Both the position numbers and the translations under genes were made by a program. Source: Candidatus Rhodoferax mariagerensis (GTDB lineage: Bacteria; Pseudomonadota; Gammaproteobacteria; Burkholderiales; Burkholderiaceae_C). From it: a stretch of 64,000 nucleotides of DNA. The notes below the pieces were generated by a model. It had not been told where the DNA came from. It saw only the letters and a program-made list of their open reading frames with translations, and did not search any database. The stretch lies in assembly GCA_016719055.1 (NCBI GenBank), contig JADKAW010000040.1, positions 62,001 through 126,000 on the forward strand, written 5' to 3'. Below are positions 8,888 through 17,635 of this stretch, piece after piece (the stretch's first letter is position 1; every line of letters begins with the position of its first letter).

Positions 8888-10711
8888 ATGAATCTTCAAA
8901 ATATGCGCCTGGCCTCAAAGCTCTGGATGTCTTGTATCCTGATTGTCCTGGGCATCCTGATGGTGGTCGGCTATACCGCCTTCCGCTCGGGCAATGACCG
9001 CGCGGAAAGCGCAGCGGCGCTGGACAAGCTGAACCACCGGGTCAAGCTGGCCATGCAATGGACTGGATTGACGCAGGCTAACGCGGTTCGCGCGCAGGCG
9101 GTGTTGCTCAGTAGCGACCCGGCCGTCGAGTTGGGTGTTAAAGATGCCATTGCCGAGACCTCTGCCCAGATTGGCAAAATTCAGCAAGCCATCGAGGCCG
9201 ACGATTTGACGGCTGCCGACAAAAACCAGCTCGAAACCATTGCCGGGCATCGCAAGCGGGTATTGGAAACCCGGGCAATCGCCATGAAGCAGCGCGCCGA
9301 TGGTATGCCGACAGAAGTTGTCACCACCGTCAGCACCTTGTACCAGCCTGCGATGGATGCCTACCAGAAGTCGCAGCGGGATTTTGTTGTGATTCAGGAG
9401 CAGGCCTATGAAGCCATGCGTGGCGTCTATACGCAGCGCGCCAAAGACCTGATCCTTCTGGCTAGCAGCCTCATGTTGCTGCTGGTGGTGGGCATTCTGG
9501 TGGGTGCCGCGTGGTTGATCCGCTCCATTCGGCAGCCCTTGCTGGCGGCCAACGATCTGGCTGACAGAATTTCCCGGGGCGACCTCAGTATGAGTATTGA
9601 CGTTTCGCGCATGGACGAATTTGGCGACCTGATGAAGTCGCTCTCAAGCATGAATGCCTCTTTGGGGCGCATGGTCAACCAGGTGCGCCAGAGCACCGAC
9701 AACATTGCCAATGCCAGCAATGAGATTGCCGCGGGCAACAATGACCTCGCGCATCGTACCGAACAAACCTCTGGCAACCTGCAATCCACCGCATCGAGCA
9801 TGGGCCATTTGACCCAAACCGTGCAAATCAGTGCCGACAATGCGCGCCAGGCCAGCACCTTGGCGGCCACTGCATCGTCCGTGGCCGAGCGGGGGGGTGC
9901 TGTGGTGCGCCAGGTGGTCAGCACCATGGAAGACATCAATGTCAGCAGCCGCAAGATTGCCGACATCATTGGCGTGATTGACGGCATTGCCTTCCAGACC
10001 AACATCCTGGCGCTCAACGCTGCCGTCGAGGCGGCACGTGCAGGTGAGCAGGGCCGTGGTTTTGCCGTGGTGGCTAGCGAGGTGCGCAGCCTGGCGCAGC
10101 GCAGCGCCGAAGCCGCCAAAGAGATCAAGATGCTGATCAATACCTCGGTGGAAAAAGTGTCGTCGGGCACGCAACTGGTGTCAGATGCGGGCGTCACCAT
10201 GAACGATATTGTCCAGTCGGTGCGGCAGGTCGCCGAGGTCATTGGTCATATCACCGCCACTTCGGGTGAACAAAGCTCGGGCATCTCCGCCATCAATCAG
10301 GCCATTGGTGACTTGGATCAAATGACACAGCAAAATGCGGCGCTGGTCGAGCAAAGCGCCGCCGCTGCCGAGAGCCTGCGCGACCAGGCCAGTCAGCTGG
10401 CGCGTGCGGTGTCGGTGTTTAAAACAGATAGTCGCGCCATGGTCATGCAACAGATGCCTGCGCGCGACATCACACCGCGAGCGGCGCAGTTGGCTTACAG
10501 AAAGCAGGCGCAACCGACCAAGCCCCGCCCTGCCGCCTTACCGGCCGCCCCCGTGCAGAAAAAACTTGGTTCGTCCACTGCTCCCAAGCCGGCCGCGCCC
10601 AAACCAGCGGCGCCCAGGCCCGCTGCATCCAAGGCCCTGCCGTCCAGCAAGGCTGCAGCACCCAAGCCAGCGCCAGCAGCGGCTGACAACGAGGGTTGGG
10701 AGACTTTTTGA
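8888..10711 (+). CDS. Methyl-accepting chemotaxis protein with CheR-docking tail
   Basis: A 607-residue transmembrane chemoreceptor. TM1 is near residues 12-30, a four-helix periplasmic domain follows to about 185, TM2 is near 188-211, then a HAMP domain and a long coiled-coil signalling domain whose hairpin tip contains IDGIAFQTNILALNAAVEAA and GFAVVASEVRSLAQRSAEA. After the coiled coil comes a roughly 80-residue Ala/Pro/Lys-rich linker (repeated PKPAAPKPAAP units) that ends in GWETF. The xWETF pentapeptide is the known docking site for CheR and CheB in major enteric receptors, so this receptor can probably recruit adaptation enzymes for its neighbours. The ligand is unknown. It stands alone, with no che genes nearby. 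Confidence 0.93.
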   Translation: MNLQNMRLASKLWMSCILIVLGILMVVGYTAFRSGNDRAESAAALDKLNHRVKLAMQWTGLTQANAVRAQAVLLSSDPAVELGVKDAIAETSAQIGKIQQAIEADDLTAADKNQLETIAGHRKRVLETRAIAMKQRADGMPTEVVTTVSTLYQPAMDAYQKSQRDFVVIQEQAYEAMRGVYTQRAKDLILLASSLMLLLVVGILVGAAWLIRSIRQPLLAANDLADRISRGDLSMSIDVSRMDEFGDLMKSLSSMNASLGRMVNQVRQSTDNIANASNEIAAGNNDLAHRTEQTSGNLQSTASSMGHLTQTVQISADNARQASTLAATASSVAERGGAVVRQVVSTMEDINVSSRKIADIIGVIDGIAFQTNILALNAAVEAARAGEQGRGFAVVASEVRSLAQRSAEAAKEIKMLINTSVEKVSSGTQLVSDAGVTMNDIVQSVRQVAEVIGHITATSGEQSSGISAINQAIGDLDQMTQQNAALVEQSAAAAESLRDQASQLARAVSVFKTDSRAMVMQQMPARDITPRAAQLAYRKQAQPTKPRPAALPAAPVQKKLGSSTAPKPAAPKPAAPRPAASKALPSSKAAAPKPAPAAADNEGWETF

Positions 10712-10723
10712 CCGAGACCCGGG

Positions 10724-11179
10724 TCAGTCGACCTCGGCAATCATTTCAATTTCGACGCAGGCTCCCAGCGGGATCTGCGCTACGCCAAACGCGCTGCGCG
10801 CGTGTGCGCCCTTGTCGCCAAAGACTTGACCGATCAACTCGCTGGCACCATTGGTGACCAGATGCTGCTCGGTGAAATCGCCAGTGGAGTTGACCAGCGA
10901 CATGACTTTGACAATACGCTTGACGCGGTTGAGATCGCCCACCGCGGCATGAAGCGTGCCCAGCAAATCGATCGCAATCTGTCGTGCAGCCGTTTGGGCT
11001 TCACGGGTGTCCATGGTCTTGCCCAACTGGCCGACCCAGGGTTTGCCGTCTTTTTTGGCAATGTGACCACTCAGAAAAACCAGGTTGCCGGCCTGCACAA
11101 AAGGCACGTAGGCAGCGGCGGGGACCGCCACCGGTGGCAGGCTGATGCCGAGTTCGGCGAGTTTGGCGTAAATGCTCAT
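10724..11179 (-). CDS. RidA/YjgF/YER057c/UK114 family protein
   Basis: A 151-residue Rid-family protein of the longer YjgH/RutC-like type, starting MSIYAKLAELGISLPP. The conserved VFLSGHIAKKDGKP, TARQIAIDLLGTL, VKRIVKVMSLVNST and the C-terminal ARSAFGVAQIPLGACVEIEM are visible. RidA proteins hydrolyse reactive enamine/imine intermediates, but this subgroup lacks a clear arginine in the usual catalytic place (the equivalent segment reads HARSAFG), so the activity should be left open. The gene ends 12 bases from the chemoreceptor stop in convergent orientation. Confidence 0.88.
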   Translation of the reverse strand: MSIYAKLAELGISLPPVAVPAAAYVPFVQAGNLVFLSGHIAKKDGKPWVGQLGKTMDTREAQTAARQIAIDLLGTLHAAVGDLNRVKRIVKVMSLVNSTGDFTEQHLVTNGASELIGQVFGDKGAHARSAFGVAQIPLGACVEIEMIAEVD

Positions 11180-11204
11180 GTTGTTTCCTGATGAAGATAA
11201 AAAT

Positions 11205-11246
11205 GGCTGTTAGCCCTTGCTAAATAAGGGCAGTGCGCTATCAATT
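11205..11246 (+). repeat. Dispersed ~40-bp repeat, intergenic copy
   Basis: Reads GGCTGTTAGCCCTTGCTAAA then TAAGGGCAGTGCGCTATCAA. It lies between the divergently placed ridA-like start and the 3' end of the transglutaminase gene. In the genic reading phase it has TAA after GCT AAA. Confidence 0.65.
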
Positions 11247-11268
11247 AGTGTTGGACACGCCAGCGGCA

Positions 11269-12270
11269 TTATCGCGGTAGTTGAAACACCATAGGCGTCT
11301 GGCCCTGGTTTAGACTTTGGCTTTGATTGGTGCCCTGACTCTGATTCTGCGACTGGCCCTGAGCCATGGGCGGTGACATGGGCACCGGCTCGACCGTGAC
11401 ACCCACCGTCAGGATGTGGCTGGCACCCCCGTGAATCACGCCACGCATAGGTGAAACATCTGAAAAATCCCGGCCCACTGCCAGCAACACGTAGTCTTCC
11501 CCTGGGCAGTGCCAGCCGGCCCGATCATTGGTCGGATCCAGGTGAACCCAGCGCTGGCCCACTGGCAAGTCGGGCACATAGACCGACGCCCAGGCGTGCG
11601 AGGCGTCGCTGCCTTTGAGTTTGACCGTGCCAGGGGCGGGTTCGGTCAGCAGATAACCACTCACGTAGCGTGCTGCCAACCCGAGTGAACGCAGGCAGGC
11701 CACAAAAATATGCGCAAAATCCTGGCAGACACCTTTGCGTTGCATCAGCGCTTGCAGCGCCGGTGTATTGACCTCGGTGCTTTGGCTCTCGTAGACAAAA
11801 TCGGCATGAATACGGTGCATCAGGTCCATGGCGCTGTCGAGCAAGGCCATGCTGGGCAGAAAACTGGGTCGCGCATAGTGGGCAAATTCATTCTGCCGGG
11901 GCACCATGGGTGAGGCAAAGACAAATTCATTGGCAGCGTCAAACACTGCGCCCGCCCTAAACCTGAAGCTTTCGCGAGCATTCTCCCAGCCCAGGGTGCT
12001 CTCAGGCAGGGTACTTGTTAGCGTCAACACCTCGCTGTTGCCTGTGACCCGCAGATGCCGATGCGCTACCTGCAGCGAGAAAAAACTGCGTGTATTGCCA
12101 TAGACATCCAGCATGCTGCGAACCTGTGCCGGCACCGGCGTCACGGTGAGTCGGTGCGACAGCAATTGCTGTCCTGCCGAGTGCACCGGCGTCAGGTAGA
12201 CCATGTGCTGCGCTGTTTCTACCGCCGGACTGTAGTCATAGACCGTTTCGTGGGTGATGGACAGCTTCAT
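11269..12270 (-). CDS. Transglutaminase-like cysteine peptidase family protein
   Basis: A 333-residue protein with an N-terminal bacterial transglutaminase-associated beta domain (ITHETVYDYSPAVETAQHMV) and a transglutaminase-like core. The catalytic triad candidates are Cys in GVCQDFAHIFVACLRSLGL, His in SHAWASVYVP and Asp in HLDPTND. The last 30 residues are a low-complexity Gln/Asn/Ser tract with repeated SQNQSQ-like units, not expected in the family. Its ATG overlaps the stop of the ATP-grasp/alpha-E gene (ATGA, 12267-12270). This trio (transglutaminase, ATP-grasp plus alpha-E, and the DUF2126 protein further on) forms a recurrent bacterial set thought to make and cut amide-linked peptides, often with the Anbu protease, which is not seen here. 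Confidence 0.9.
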   Translation of the reverse strand: MKLSITHETVYDYSPAVETAQHMVYLTPVHSAGQQLLSHRLTVTPVPAQVRSMLDVYGNTRSFFSLQVAHRHLRVTGNSEVLTLTSTLPESTLGWENARESFRFRAGAVFDAANEFVFASPMVPRQNEFAHYARPSFLPSMALLDSAMDLMHRIHADFVYESQSTEVNTPALQALMQRKGVCQDFAHIFVACLRSLGLAARYVSGYLLTEPAPGTVKLKGSDASHAWASVYVPDLPVGQRWVHLDPTNDRAGWHCPGEDYVLLAVGRDFSDVSPMRGVIHGGASHILTVGVTVEPVPMSPPMAQGQSQNQSQGTNQSQSLNQGQTPMVFQLPR

Positions 12271-14933
12271 GAGGTTCCTACGCTGCGGTTGGCAAGCCCC
12301 GAATGGGTAAAGTAGGTGGCGCTGATTTCTTCAGAAACTTCATTGGCAGCACGGGTGCACTGGTACAACACGTCTCTGAGCAGATCAAAACGTGGCGGGA
12401 TGATGTCTGCCGTGACAGGTGCCGGCGGGGCCAGATCCGGGGCTAGTTCGCACAATTGTGCCAGTCCCCAGGCGTTCGGGTTGGGTACCCGCAGCGACAG
12501 CGCGCTGAGCTCGGTCGGCTCACTGCCGGCCAATTTGGCCAGCCGCCCGCGCAAGGTGTGCGCCACCCAGGACACCGAGCGCGGGTTGTCCCGGTCAATC
12601 ACCAGCAAATCAATCAGCGCAGCCATGTCGCGACTCTGCTGGAACTGTGCATGAAAGGTGATGGCGCTGTCAAACAATTCGATCATGGCATCAAAGCCGC
12701 CCTCGGACTCCAGGCTGTGACAGGCGAGCGCACGGCTCAGCGACGACGACAAGAATGCCAGTCGCTCGATATGCCGGCCGATGCTAAGCAGCCGCCAGCC
12801 ATCGTCGCGCGTCATGCGGTCGGTTTGAGCGCCGGTGATCGCCGCCATGTGCTCACCAGTATCTTTGAGAATTTGCAGTGCTTGCGTCACCGAGCGCTCG
12901 CCGCGCTGGCGGTCATCGGCGCAGCGTGTCAACAGGTCTTCTTCGGCGCGGGTGATGATGCGCCAGTGCTCTTGTGACAATCGTTCACGCACGGTCGAGG
13001 CTGACAATTTAAGGGCACGCAGGTAGTAGCCGACGCTGGTCGCCCCGGAACTGTTGCCCAGGCTGTCAATCAGTGAGCGCTCAAACACGCGCGCCGCCTG
13101 GATCGGCGTGGGCACGCCGGGCAGCACCAACGTGTTGGCCAGCGCCATCTGACCCAGCCAGGTCAGCAAGGGCGCGGAACTCTGCTCTTCGCCGTGCAAA
13201 CACTCTAGTGTCAGGCGCGCCAGGCTCAGGGCGTTTTCAGTGCGCTCGGTGTAGCGGCCCAGCCAAAACAGGTTTTCGGCGGCGCGGCTGGTGACCAGCC
13301 GTTTGCGCTGCATCAGACTCTCGGGCGTCAGGTGCGGTTGCAACAGGGTTGAATGGTCTACCTCGCCCTGCGTCAGTGCCCACACGTCGGCGCTGCTGCC
13401 ACCGCGCTGCATCGAGGTAATCTCCAGGCCGGCACTGGCCACCCTGGCCAGGCCACCAGGCAACACGCGCCAACCCGCTCTGCCATCTGATGCGGCAAAC
13501 ACCCGCAGCATCACCGAGCGGGCCACCAGGCCGCTGCCGCCGGTTCGATCGGCACCGGCTTGCCAGGTTGGTATCTGTGACAACGGGGTGTAAGCCTGCA
13601 CAGTGTGTTCTTCCGGGTGGCGCAAAATGCGGCCCGCCCACTCATCCAGCGACCGCGCATCCTGCCGGGCACCCAGCACCGCATCAAAACTGGCGTGACT
13701 GGCGGATCCTGGGTAGGTTGGCTTGATGGCACAGTCAGACAAGCGGGGCAGGGCATCGAGCATGGCGCTGCGTTCACCACACCACCAGGTGGGTAGCGCC
13801 GGCAGGCTTAACTCTTCGTTAAAAAGGTGGCGCGACAAGGCTGGCAAAAAGCCCAGCAAGGCGGGTGATTCCAGAAACGCCGAGCCTGGCGAATTGGCCA
13901 CCAGCACGTTGCCGGCGCGAATGGCTTGCAGCAGTCCAGGCACACCCAGCGTGGAATCAGCACGCAACTCAAGCGGGTCCATGTACTGGTCGTCTACCCG
14001 TTTCAGCAGCCCATGCACCGGCACCAGACCTTTGAGGGTCTTCAAAAACAAGCACTCGTCACGTACCAGCAAGTCACTGCCCTCCACCAGAGTCAGGCCG
14101 AGATAGCGTGCCAGGTAAGCGTGCTCAAAATAAGTCTCGTTGTAAGGTCCTGGCGTCAGCAAGGCCAGGTGTGCGTCCTGGCCCGCCGGACTCATGGCGC
14201 GCAAACTCTCCATCAGCGCCCGGTAGGTTCCCGCCAGCCGCTGCACCTTGAGCGCCTCAAATGCCGTGTCAAATTGCGCTGAAATCGCCAGCCGGTTCTC
14301 CAGCAGATAACCCAGGCCCGACGGTGCCTGGGTGCGTTGCCCAACCAGCCACCAGTTGCCGTCAGGCCCGCGCGCCAAGTCAAAGGCGGCAATATGCAGG
14401 AAACGCCCACCAACCGGTCGCACACCGTGCATGGCGCGCAGGTAGCCCGGGTGTCCCTGCACCAGCGCAGGTGGCAAAAAACCTGACGCGAGCAGCTTTT
14501 GCTGGCCATACACGTCGGCCATGACCTGTTCCAGCAAACGCACGCGTTGCAGCACGCCAGCTTCCAGGTGATGCCAGCTTTTGGGGTCCACGATCAGCGG
14601 AAAAAGGTCAAGCGACCAGGGCCGCTGCGGTCCGTTTTCATCGGCATAAACGTTGTAGGTGACCCCGTTGTCACGAATCTGGCGTGCCAGACTGGTGCTG
14701 CGCTGGTTCATGTCATTGGCTGTGTCACCCGACAGACTTTGAAAAAATTGGCCCCAAGCCCTTGTTGTGCTTGTATTTCTAGCTATTGAATCAGGAGTGT
14801 TTTCGCTACCGCTATTGACCTCACCGCGTACCTCATCAAAATGTCCGACCGCCGTCCGTAAGCTCTGAGCCAGTTCGGCAATGCTCGGGGTAGTCTGGCG
14901 CAAACTGTTCTGCGACGGGTTGGCATGGTTCAT
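12267..14933 (-). CDS. Circularly permuted ATP-grasp type 2 / alpha-E domain fusion protein
   Basis: An 888-residue fusion. The first two thirds are a circularly permuted ATP-grasp peptide-ligase-like domain (typical runs: RPWSLDLFPLIVDPKSW, GPYNETYFEHAYLARYLG, LVPVHGLLKRVDDQYMDPLE, NVLVANSPGSAFLESPALLG). The last third is an alpha-helical alpha-E domain (ENLFWLGRYTERTENALSLARL, WRLLSIGRHIERL, RDNPRSVSWVAHTLRGRLA). In many bacteria these are separate genes. The family is predicted to form amide bonds on peptides; no substrate has been established that I can name. The ATG at 14933 is preferred over an upstream GTG at 14978. A dispersed-repeat copy lies in codons about 48-61 in antisense orientation, in a poorly conserved N-terminal stretch. 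Confidence 0.9.
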   Translation of the reverse strand: MNHANPSQNSLRQTTPSIAELAQSLRTAVGHFDEVRGEVNSGSENTPDSIARNTSTTRAWGQFFQSLSGDTANDMNQRSTSLARQIRDNGVTYNVYADENGPQRPWSLDLFPLIVDPKSWHHLEAGVLQRVRLLEQVMADVYGQQKLLASGFLPPALVQGHPGYLRAMHGVRPVGGRFLHIAAFDLARGPDGNWWLVGQRTQAPSGLGYLLENRLAISAQFDTAFEALKVQRLAGTYRALMESLRAMSPAGQDAHLALLTPGPYNETYFEHAYLARYLGLTLVEGSDLLVRDECLFLKTLKGLVPVHGLLKRVDDQYMDPLELRADSTLGVPGLLQAIRAGNVLVANSPGSAFLESPALLGFLPALSRHLFNEELSLPALPTWWCGERSAMLDALPRLSDCAIKPTYPGSASHASFDAVLGARQDARSLDEWAGRILRHPEEHTVQAYTPLSQIPTWQAGADRTGGSGLVARSVMLRVFAASDGRAGWRVLPGGLARVASAGLEITSMQRGGSSADVWALTQGEVDHSTLLQPHLTPESLMQRKRLVTSRAAENLFWLGRYTERTENALSLARLTLECLHGEEQSSAPLLTWLGQMALANTLVLPGVPTPIQAARVFERSLIDSLGNSSGATSVGYYLRALKLSASTVRERLSQEHWRIITRAEEDLLTRCADDRQRGERSVTQALQILKDTGEHMAAITGAQTDRMTRDDGWRLLSIGRHIERLAFLSSSLSRALACHSLESEGGFDAMIELFDSAITFHAQFQQSRDMAALIDLLVIDRDNPRSVSWVAHTLRGRLAKLAGSEPTELSALSLRVPNPNAWGLAQLCELAPDLAPPAPVTADIIPPRFDLLRDVLYQCTRAANEVSEEISATYFTHSGLANRSVGTS
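14751..14790 (+). repeat. Dispersed repeat inside the ATP-grasp CDS (antisense)
   Basis: The plus strand reads CCAAGCCCTTGTTGTGCTTG then TATTTCTAGCTATTGAA, the family order, while the gene runs on the minus strand. Translated in the gene frame it gives DSIARNTSTTRAWG. It is the only clear genic copy in antisense. Confidence 0.5.
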
Positions 14934-15002
14934 GGCTTGCGAGTATGCCAGCGAAGTGGCGCTTTGGATGACAATCACGGGTTATTCCAACTGATCCAAG
15001 CC

Positions 15003-15686
15003 ATGACTGAAACCCAGATTGACACCCCTTCGTCCATGCCCGACAGCCTTGCAGCTGTTGCACCCAGCGCGACACCAGTCGTGCCACCTGCAGCCAAACC
15101 CGGCAACCGATTTGCTGCTGTAGCCCCCGTGCTTGAAAAATTGTTTGAGCTCTACCCGCATCTTTTCGGGCAACGTTTTTTGCCCCTGAAGCTGGGTGTT
15201 TTTCAGGATTTGCTGGCGGCCCACCCTGAAGAATTCTCGCGCGACAAGCTCAAATCGGCCCTGGGTGTGCATACCCGCTCGACCCGCTATCTGCAAAGCG
15301 TTGCTGCAGGCCACAAGCGGCACGACTTGCAGGGCAATGCGGTCGATGACGTGGCCCCTGAGCATGTTTTTTTATCGGTTCTTGAGTTGTTTCAGCGCCG
15401 TCAGGCGCGCACACCGGATGACCTGCGGCCAAAACTGCGGGCGCAACTGCAAAGCGCTTATCAGGCTGCAGGCCTGTCGCGACAAGACTACCTGTCGCGC
15501 CTGCCCACGCTCGCAGAGGATATTGCCGCGCTGCTCGACGACGCCATGGCCGAGGTCGACCAACTACGCGCCCGCCATGTTGCCCTGAGCAAGGCCTATC
15601 ATGCCAGTGGTAAAACGGTGGATGAATTTGCCGAGGCGTTGGGCAAATCTCCAGCTGAGATCAAGGCTGCTTTACAACAGATTTAG
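15003..15686 (+). CDS. ProQ/FinO-domain RNA chaperone
   Basis: A 227-residue protein starting at the ATG at 15003 (the frame is open upstream to 14925 without coding character). A Pro/Ala-rich lead of about 40 residues precedes a ProQ/FinO domain: LEKLFELYPHLFGQRFLPLK, GVFQDLLAAHPEEF, LKSALGVHTRSTRYLQSVAA and HKRHDLQGNAVDDV. The domain binds structured small RNAs and 3' ends of mRNAs. The C-terminal half is helical, ending in a probable DNA/RNA-binding helical tail (KTVDEFAEALGKSPAEIKAA). It is divergent from the ATP-grasp gene, 69 bases apart, and convergent with the decayed zone that follows. Confidence 0.9.
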   Translation: MTETQIDTPSSMPDSLAAVAPSATPVVPPAAKPGNRFAAVAPVLEKLFELYPHLFGQRFLPLKLGVFQDLLAAHPEEFSRDKLKSALGVHTRSTRYLQSVAAGHKRHDLQGNAVDDVAPEHVFLSVLELFQRRQARTPDDLRPKLRAQLQSAYQAAGLSRQDYLSRLPTLAEDIAALLDDAMAEVDQLRARHVALSKAYHASGKTVDEFAEALGKSPAEIKAALQQI

Positions 15687-15967
15687 GCCCAGGTTCCAAC
15701 GCACTTGTGATTGCGAATGGCGGGGTCGTTTTGTCTCTTGAATGAAGTTGCCATCCCATGGGGCGCAGCATGAACTACATCCAGACGCTTACTTTTCGAT
15801 GCTGATGCCGACCGAGATGGTTGCGGGTGCCGGAACCTCGGGCGCGCTGGGTGCCTGGTGGATTCCAAACACGGCTGGGAGGCTGTCGGACTTTAGGATC
15901 GTCGGCTGCAAATCGACCTCAGCGGTCCCTTTTGCCTTCGCTGCTCTTCGGAATACTTTCGATGCCC
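15687..15967 (-). other. Possible C-terminal gene fragment next to the MITE
   Basis: No complete gene is present. On the minus strand, codons ending at 15789 give SDSLPAVFGIHQAP followed by SAPEVPAPATISVGISIEK and a stop, a plausible tail of a lost protein. If the 157-bp element at 15971-16127 is removed with one TAA copy, this frame joins the frame that runs past the stop of the EAL fragment. That suggests the fragment and the sensor relic once belonged to one region. I do not recognise the protein. Confidence 0.3.
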
Positions 15968-16130
15968 TAAGGGTTCGTCCGGAAATAAGTTGTGCAATTG
16001 GCCGTTGGTTTGGGGGGAGAGCCAGGCGCAAAGCGCGCCGTTTAGCACCGCTAAACAAGCGATTTGCAACGACGCTATGCGCCCAAAGCCAGCGCGACAA
16101 TTGTGCAAGTTATTCACGGACGAGCCCTAA
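15968..16130. mobile_element. 157-bp MITE-like element with TAA target duplication
   Basis: The element proper is 15971-16127. Its ends are imperfect inverted repeats of about 45 bp: the left begins GGGTTCGTCCGGAAATAAG and the right, on the other strand, GGGCTCGTCCGTGAATAAC; both continue to a shared CAATTG about 25 bases in and keep weaker similarity beyond. TAA flanks it on both sides (15968-15970 and 16128-16130). The centre holds a small palindrome (GTTTAGCACCGCTAAAC). It has no open frame of its own. Size, inverted ends and a 3-bp TNA-type duplication fit a non-autonomous element moved by an IS5-family transposase; the family is inference. Confidence 0.7.
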
Positions 16131-17601
16131 GTTCGACAGCCTCCTAGAGCCTGCGCGATTGCCGGGTAGCTGGTGTTGAGTGGCTGGTGGCCGGTTTGGG
16201 TGCTGAAGCCGCCAGGCTCTCACCAGCCAGTGGCACCGGGCGACCAAACAGGTAACCCTGCATCAGGTCACACTGGTGCACAGTGCCCAGGAAATACCTG
16301 TTGAGCCCGGGTTTCAACCCTTCTGCCACCACCTTCAAAACCCAGGTTATGTGCCAGCCCGATGGTGGCCGCGCAAATCGCCACGGCGTTGTCGCTGGTT
16401 TCAATCACGCGGACAAAACTCTGGTCAATCTTGAGCTGATCCAGGGGCAGCCGACTCAGGTAAGCCAGTGACGAATAGCCCGTGCCAAAGTCATCCAGCG
16501 AGAAGCCGACACCGATGGCTTTGAGGTGGTCATTGGCAATCACACCTTCAACACCCTCCACCAACAGACTTTCTGTCAGCTCCAGCTGGAGGCGCTGGGG
16601 GTTGGCACCGGTGCTTTGCAAGGTGGCAATCACTTCGTCGACAAAGTCGGGCTGGCGAAACTGCAAGGCACTGACATTGACCGCAACCATGAGACGACCC
16701 AACTCATCGTCGCTGGACCACAATGCCAGCTGGGTGCAGGCGGTGTTCAGCACCCAGCGACCCAAAGGCAGGATCAAGCCGGTTTGCTCGGCGAGGGGGA
16801 TAAAGTCGGCTGGCGACACCATGCCACGCTCAGGGTCGAGCCAGCGCACCAGAGCCTCGGCACCAGCGAGCTGGCCATCACGCGCCACCTGGGGCTGGTA
16901 ATACAGGCAGAACTGCTGTTGTTCAATGGCCGCGCGCAAGGCGATTTCAAGTTCGGCTTTTGCCTGCACGGCGGCCTGCACCAGCGGGTCAAAGAAACGC
17001 AAGGTATTGCGTCCGCTGGCTTTGGCCTGGTACATGGACAAATCAGCGCGCCGCAGCAGGTCGTCTGTGCTCCGCTTCTGTCGGTGAACAAAGCCACGCC
17101 AATGCTGGCCGTTGCCCGGCAGTTGCGGGCGTCGATCGGATAGGGTTCACCAACCGCCGTCAAAATTTTGCGGCCAATCATCTCGGCCTGCAACGCTGCG
17201 TCGGCTGGGTTGTTGCACAGGTCCTCCAGCATCACGACAAATTCATCGCCGCCCAGGCGGGCCACGGTGTCACCACTGCGCACGCAATCACACAGGCGCT
17301 GCGAGACCTGTTGCAGCAGCCTATCACCAACATGGTGGCCCACGGTGTCGTTGAGGGTTTTGAAGTTGTCCAGGTCAATGAACAACAGGGCACTGACATG
17401 CTGGTGTCGCAACCCGGCAGTCATGGCCTAGTTCCAGTCGGTCCATCAGCAAGCGCCGGTTGGGCAGATTGGTCAAGGGGTCATAAAACGCCAGATTGCG
17501 AATCTGGGTTTCGGCAGCCTTGCGTTCGCTGATGTCGCTGAAAGCCGCCACATAGTGGGTCAGCTCGCCGCTCTCATTCTTGACAGCGGTAATCGTCAGC
17601 C

Positions 17602-17611
17602 ATTCCGGGAA
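17602..17611. repeat. 10-bp direct repeat, left of LRR insertion
   Basis: ATTCCGGGAA here and at 20422-20431 flank the 2,810-bp insertion. Only one copy is needed to restore the interrupted PAS coding sequence, as expected for a target-site duplication. Confidence 0.75.
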
Positions 17612-17618
17612 CCGACGC

Positions 17619-17633
17619 CCCGAGCCGTTCGGG
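17619..17633 (-). terminator. Possible terminator hairpin after the LRR gene
   Basis: CCCGA-GCCGT-TCGGG forms a five-base-pair stem with a five-base loop just past the stop of the IPTL-CTERM gene at the insertion edge. No U-tract follows, so it is a weak candidate. Confidence 0.3.
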
Positions 17634-17635
17634 TA

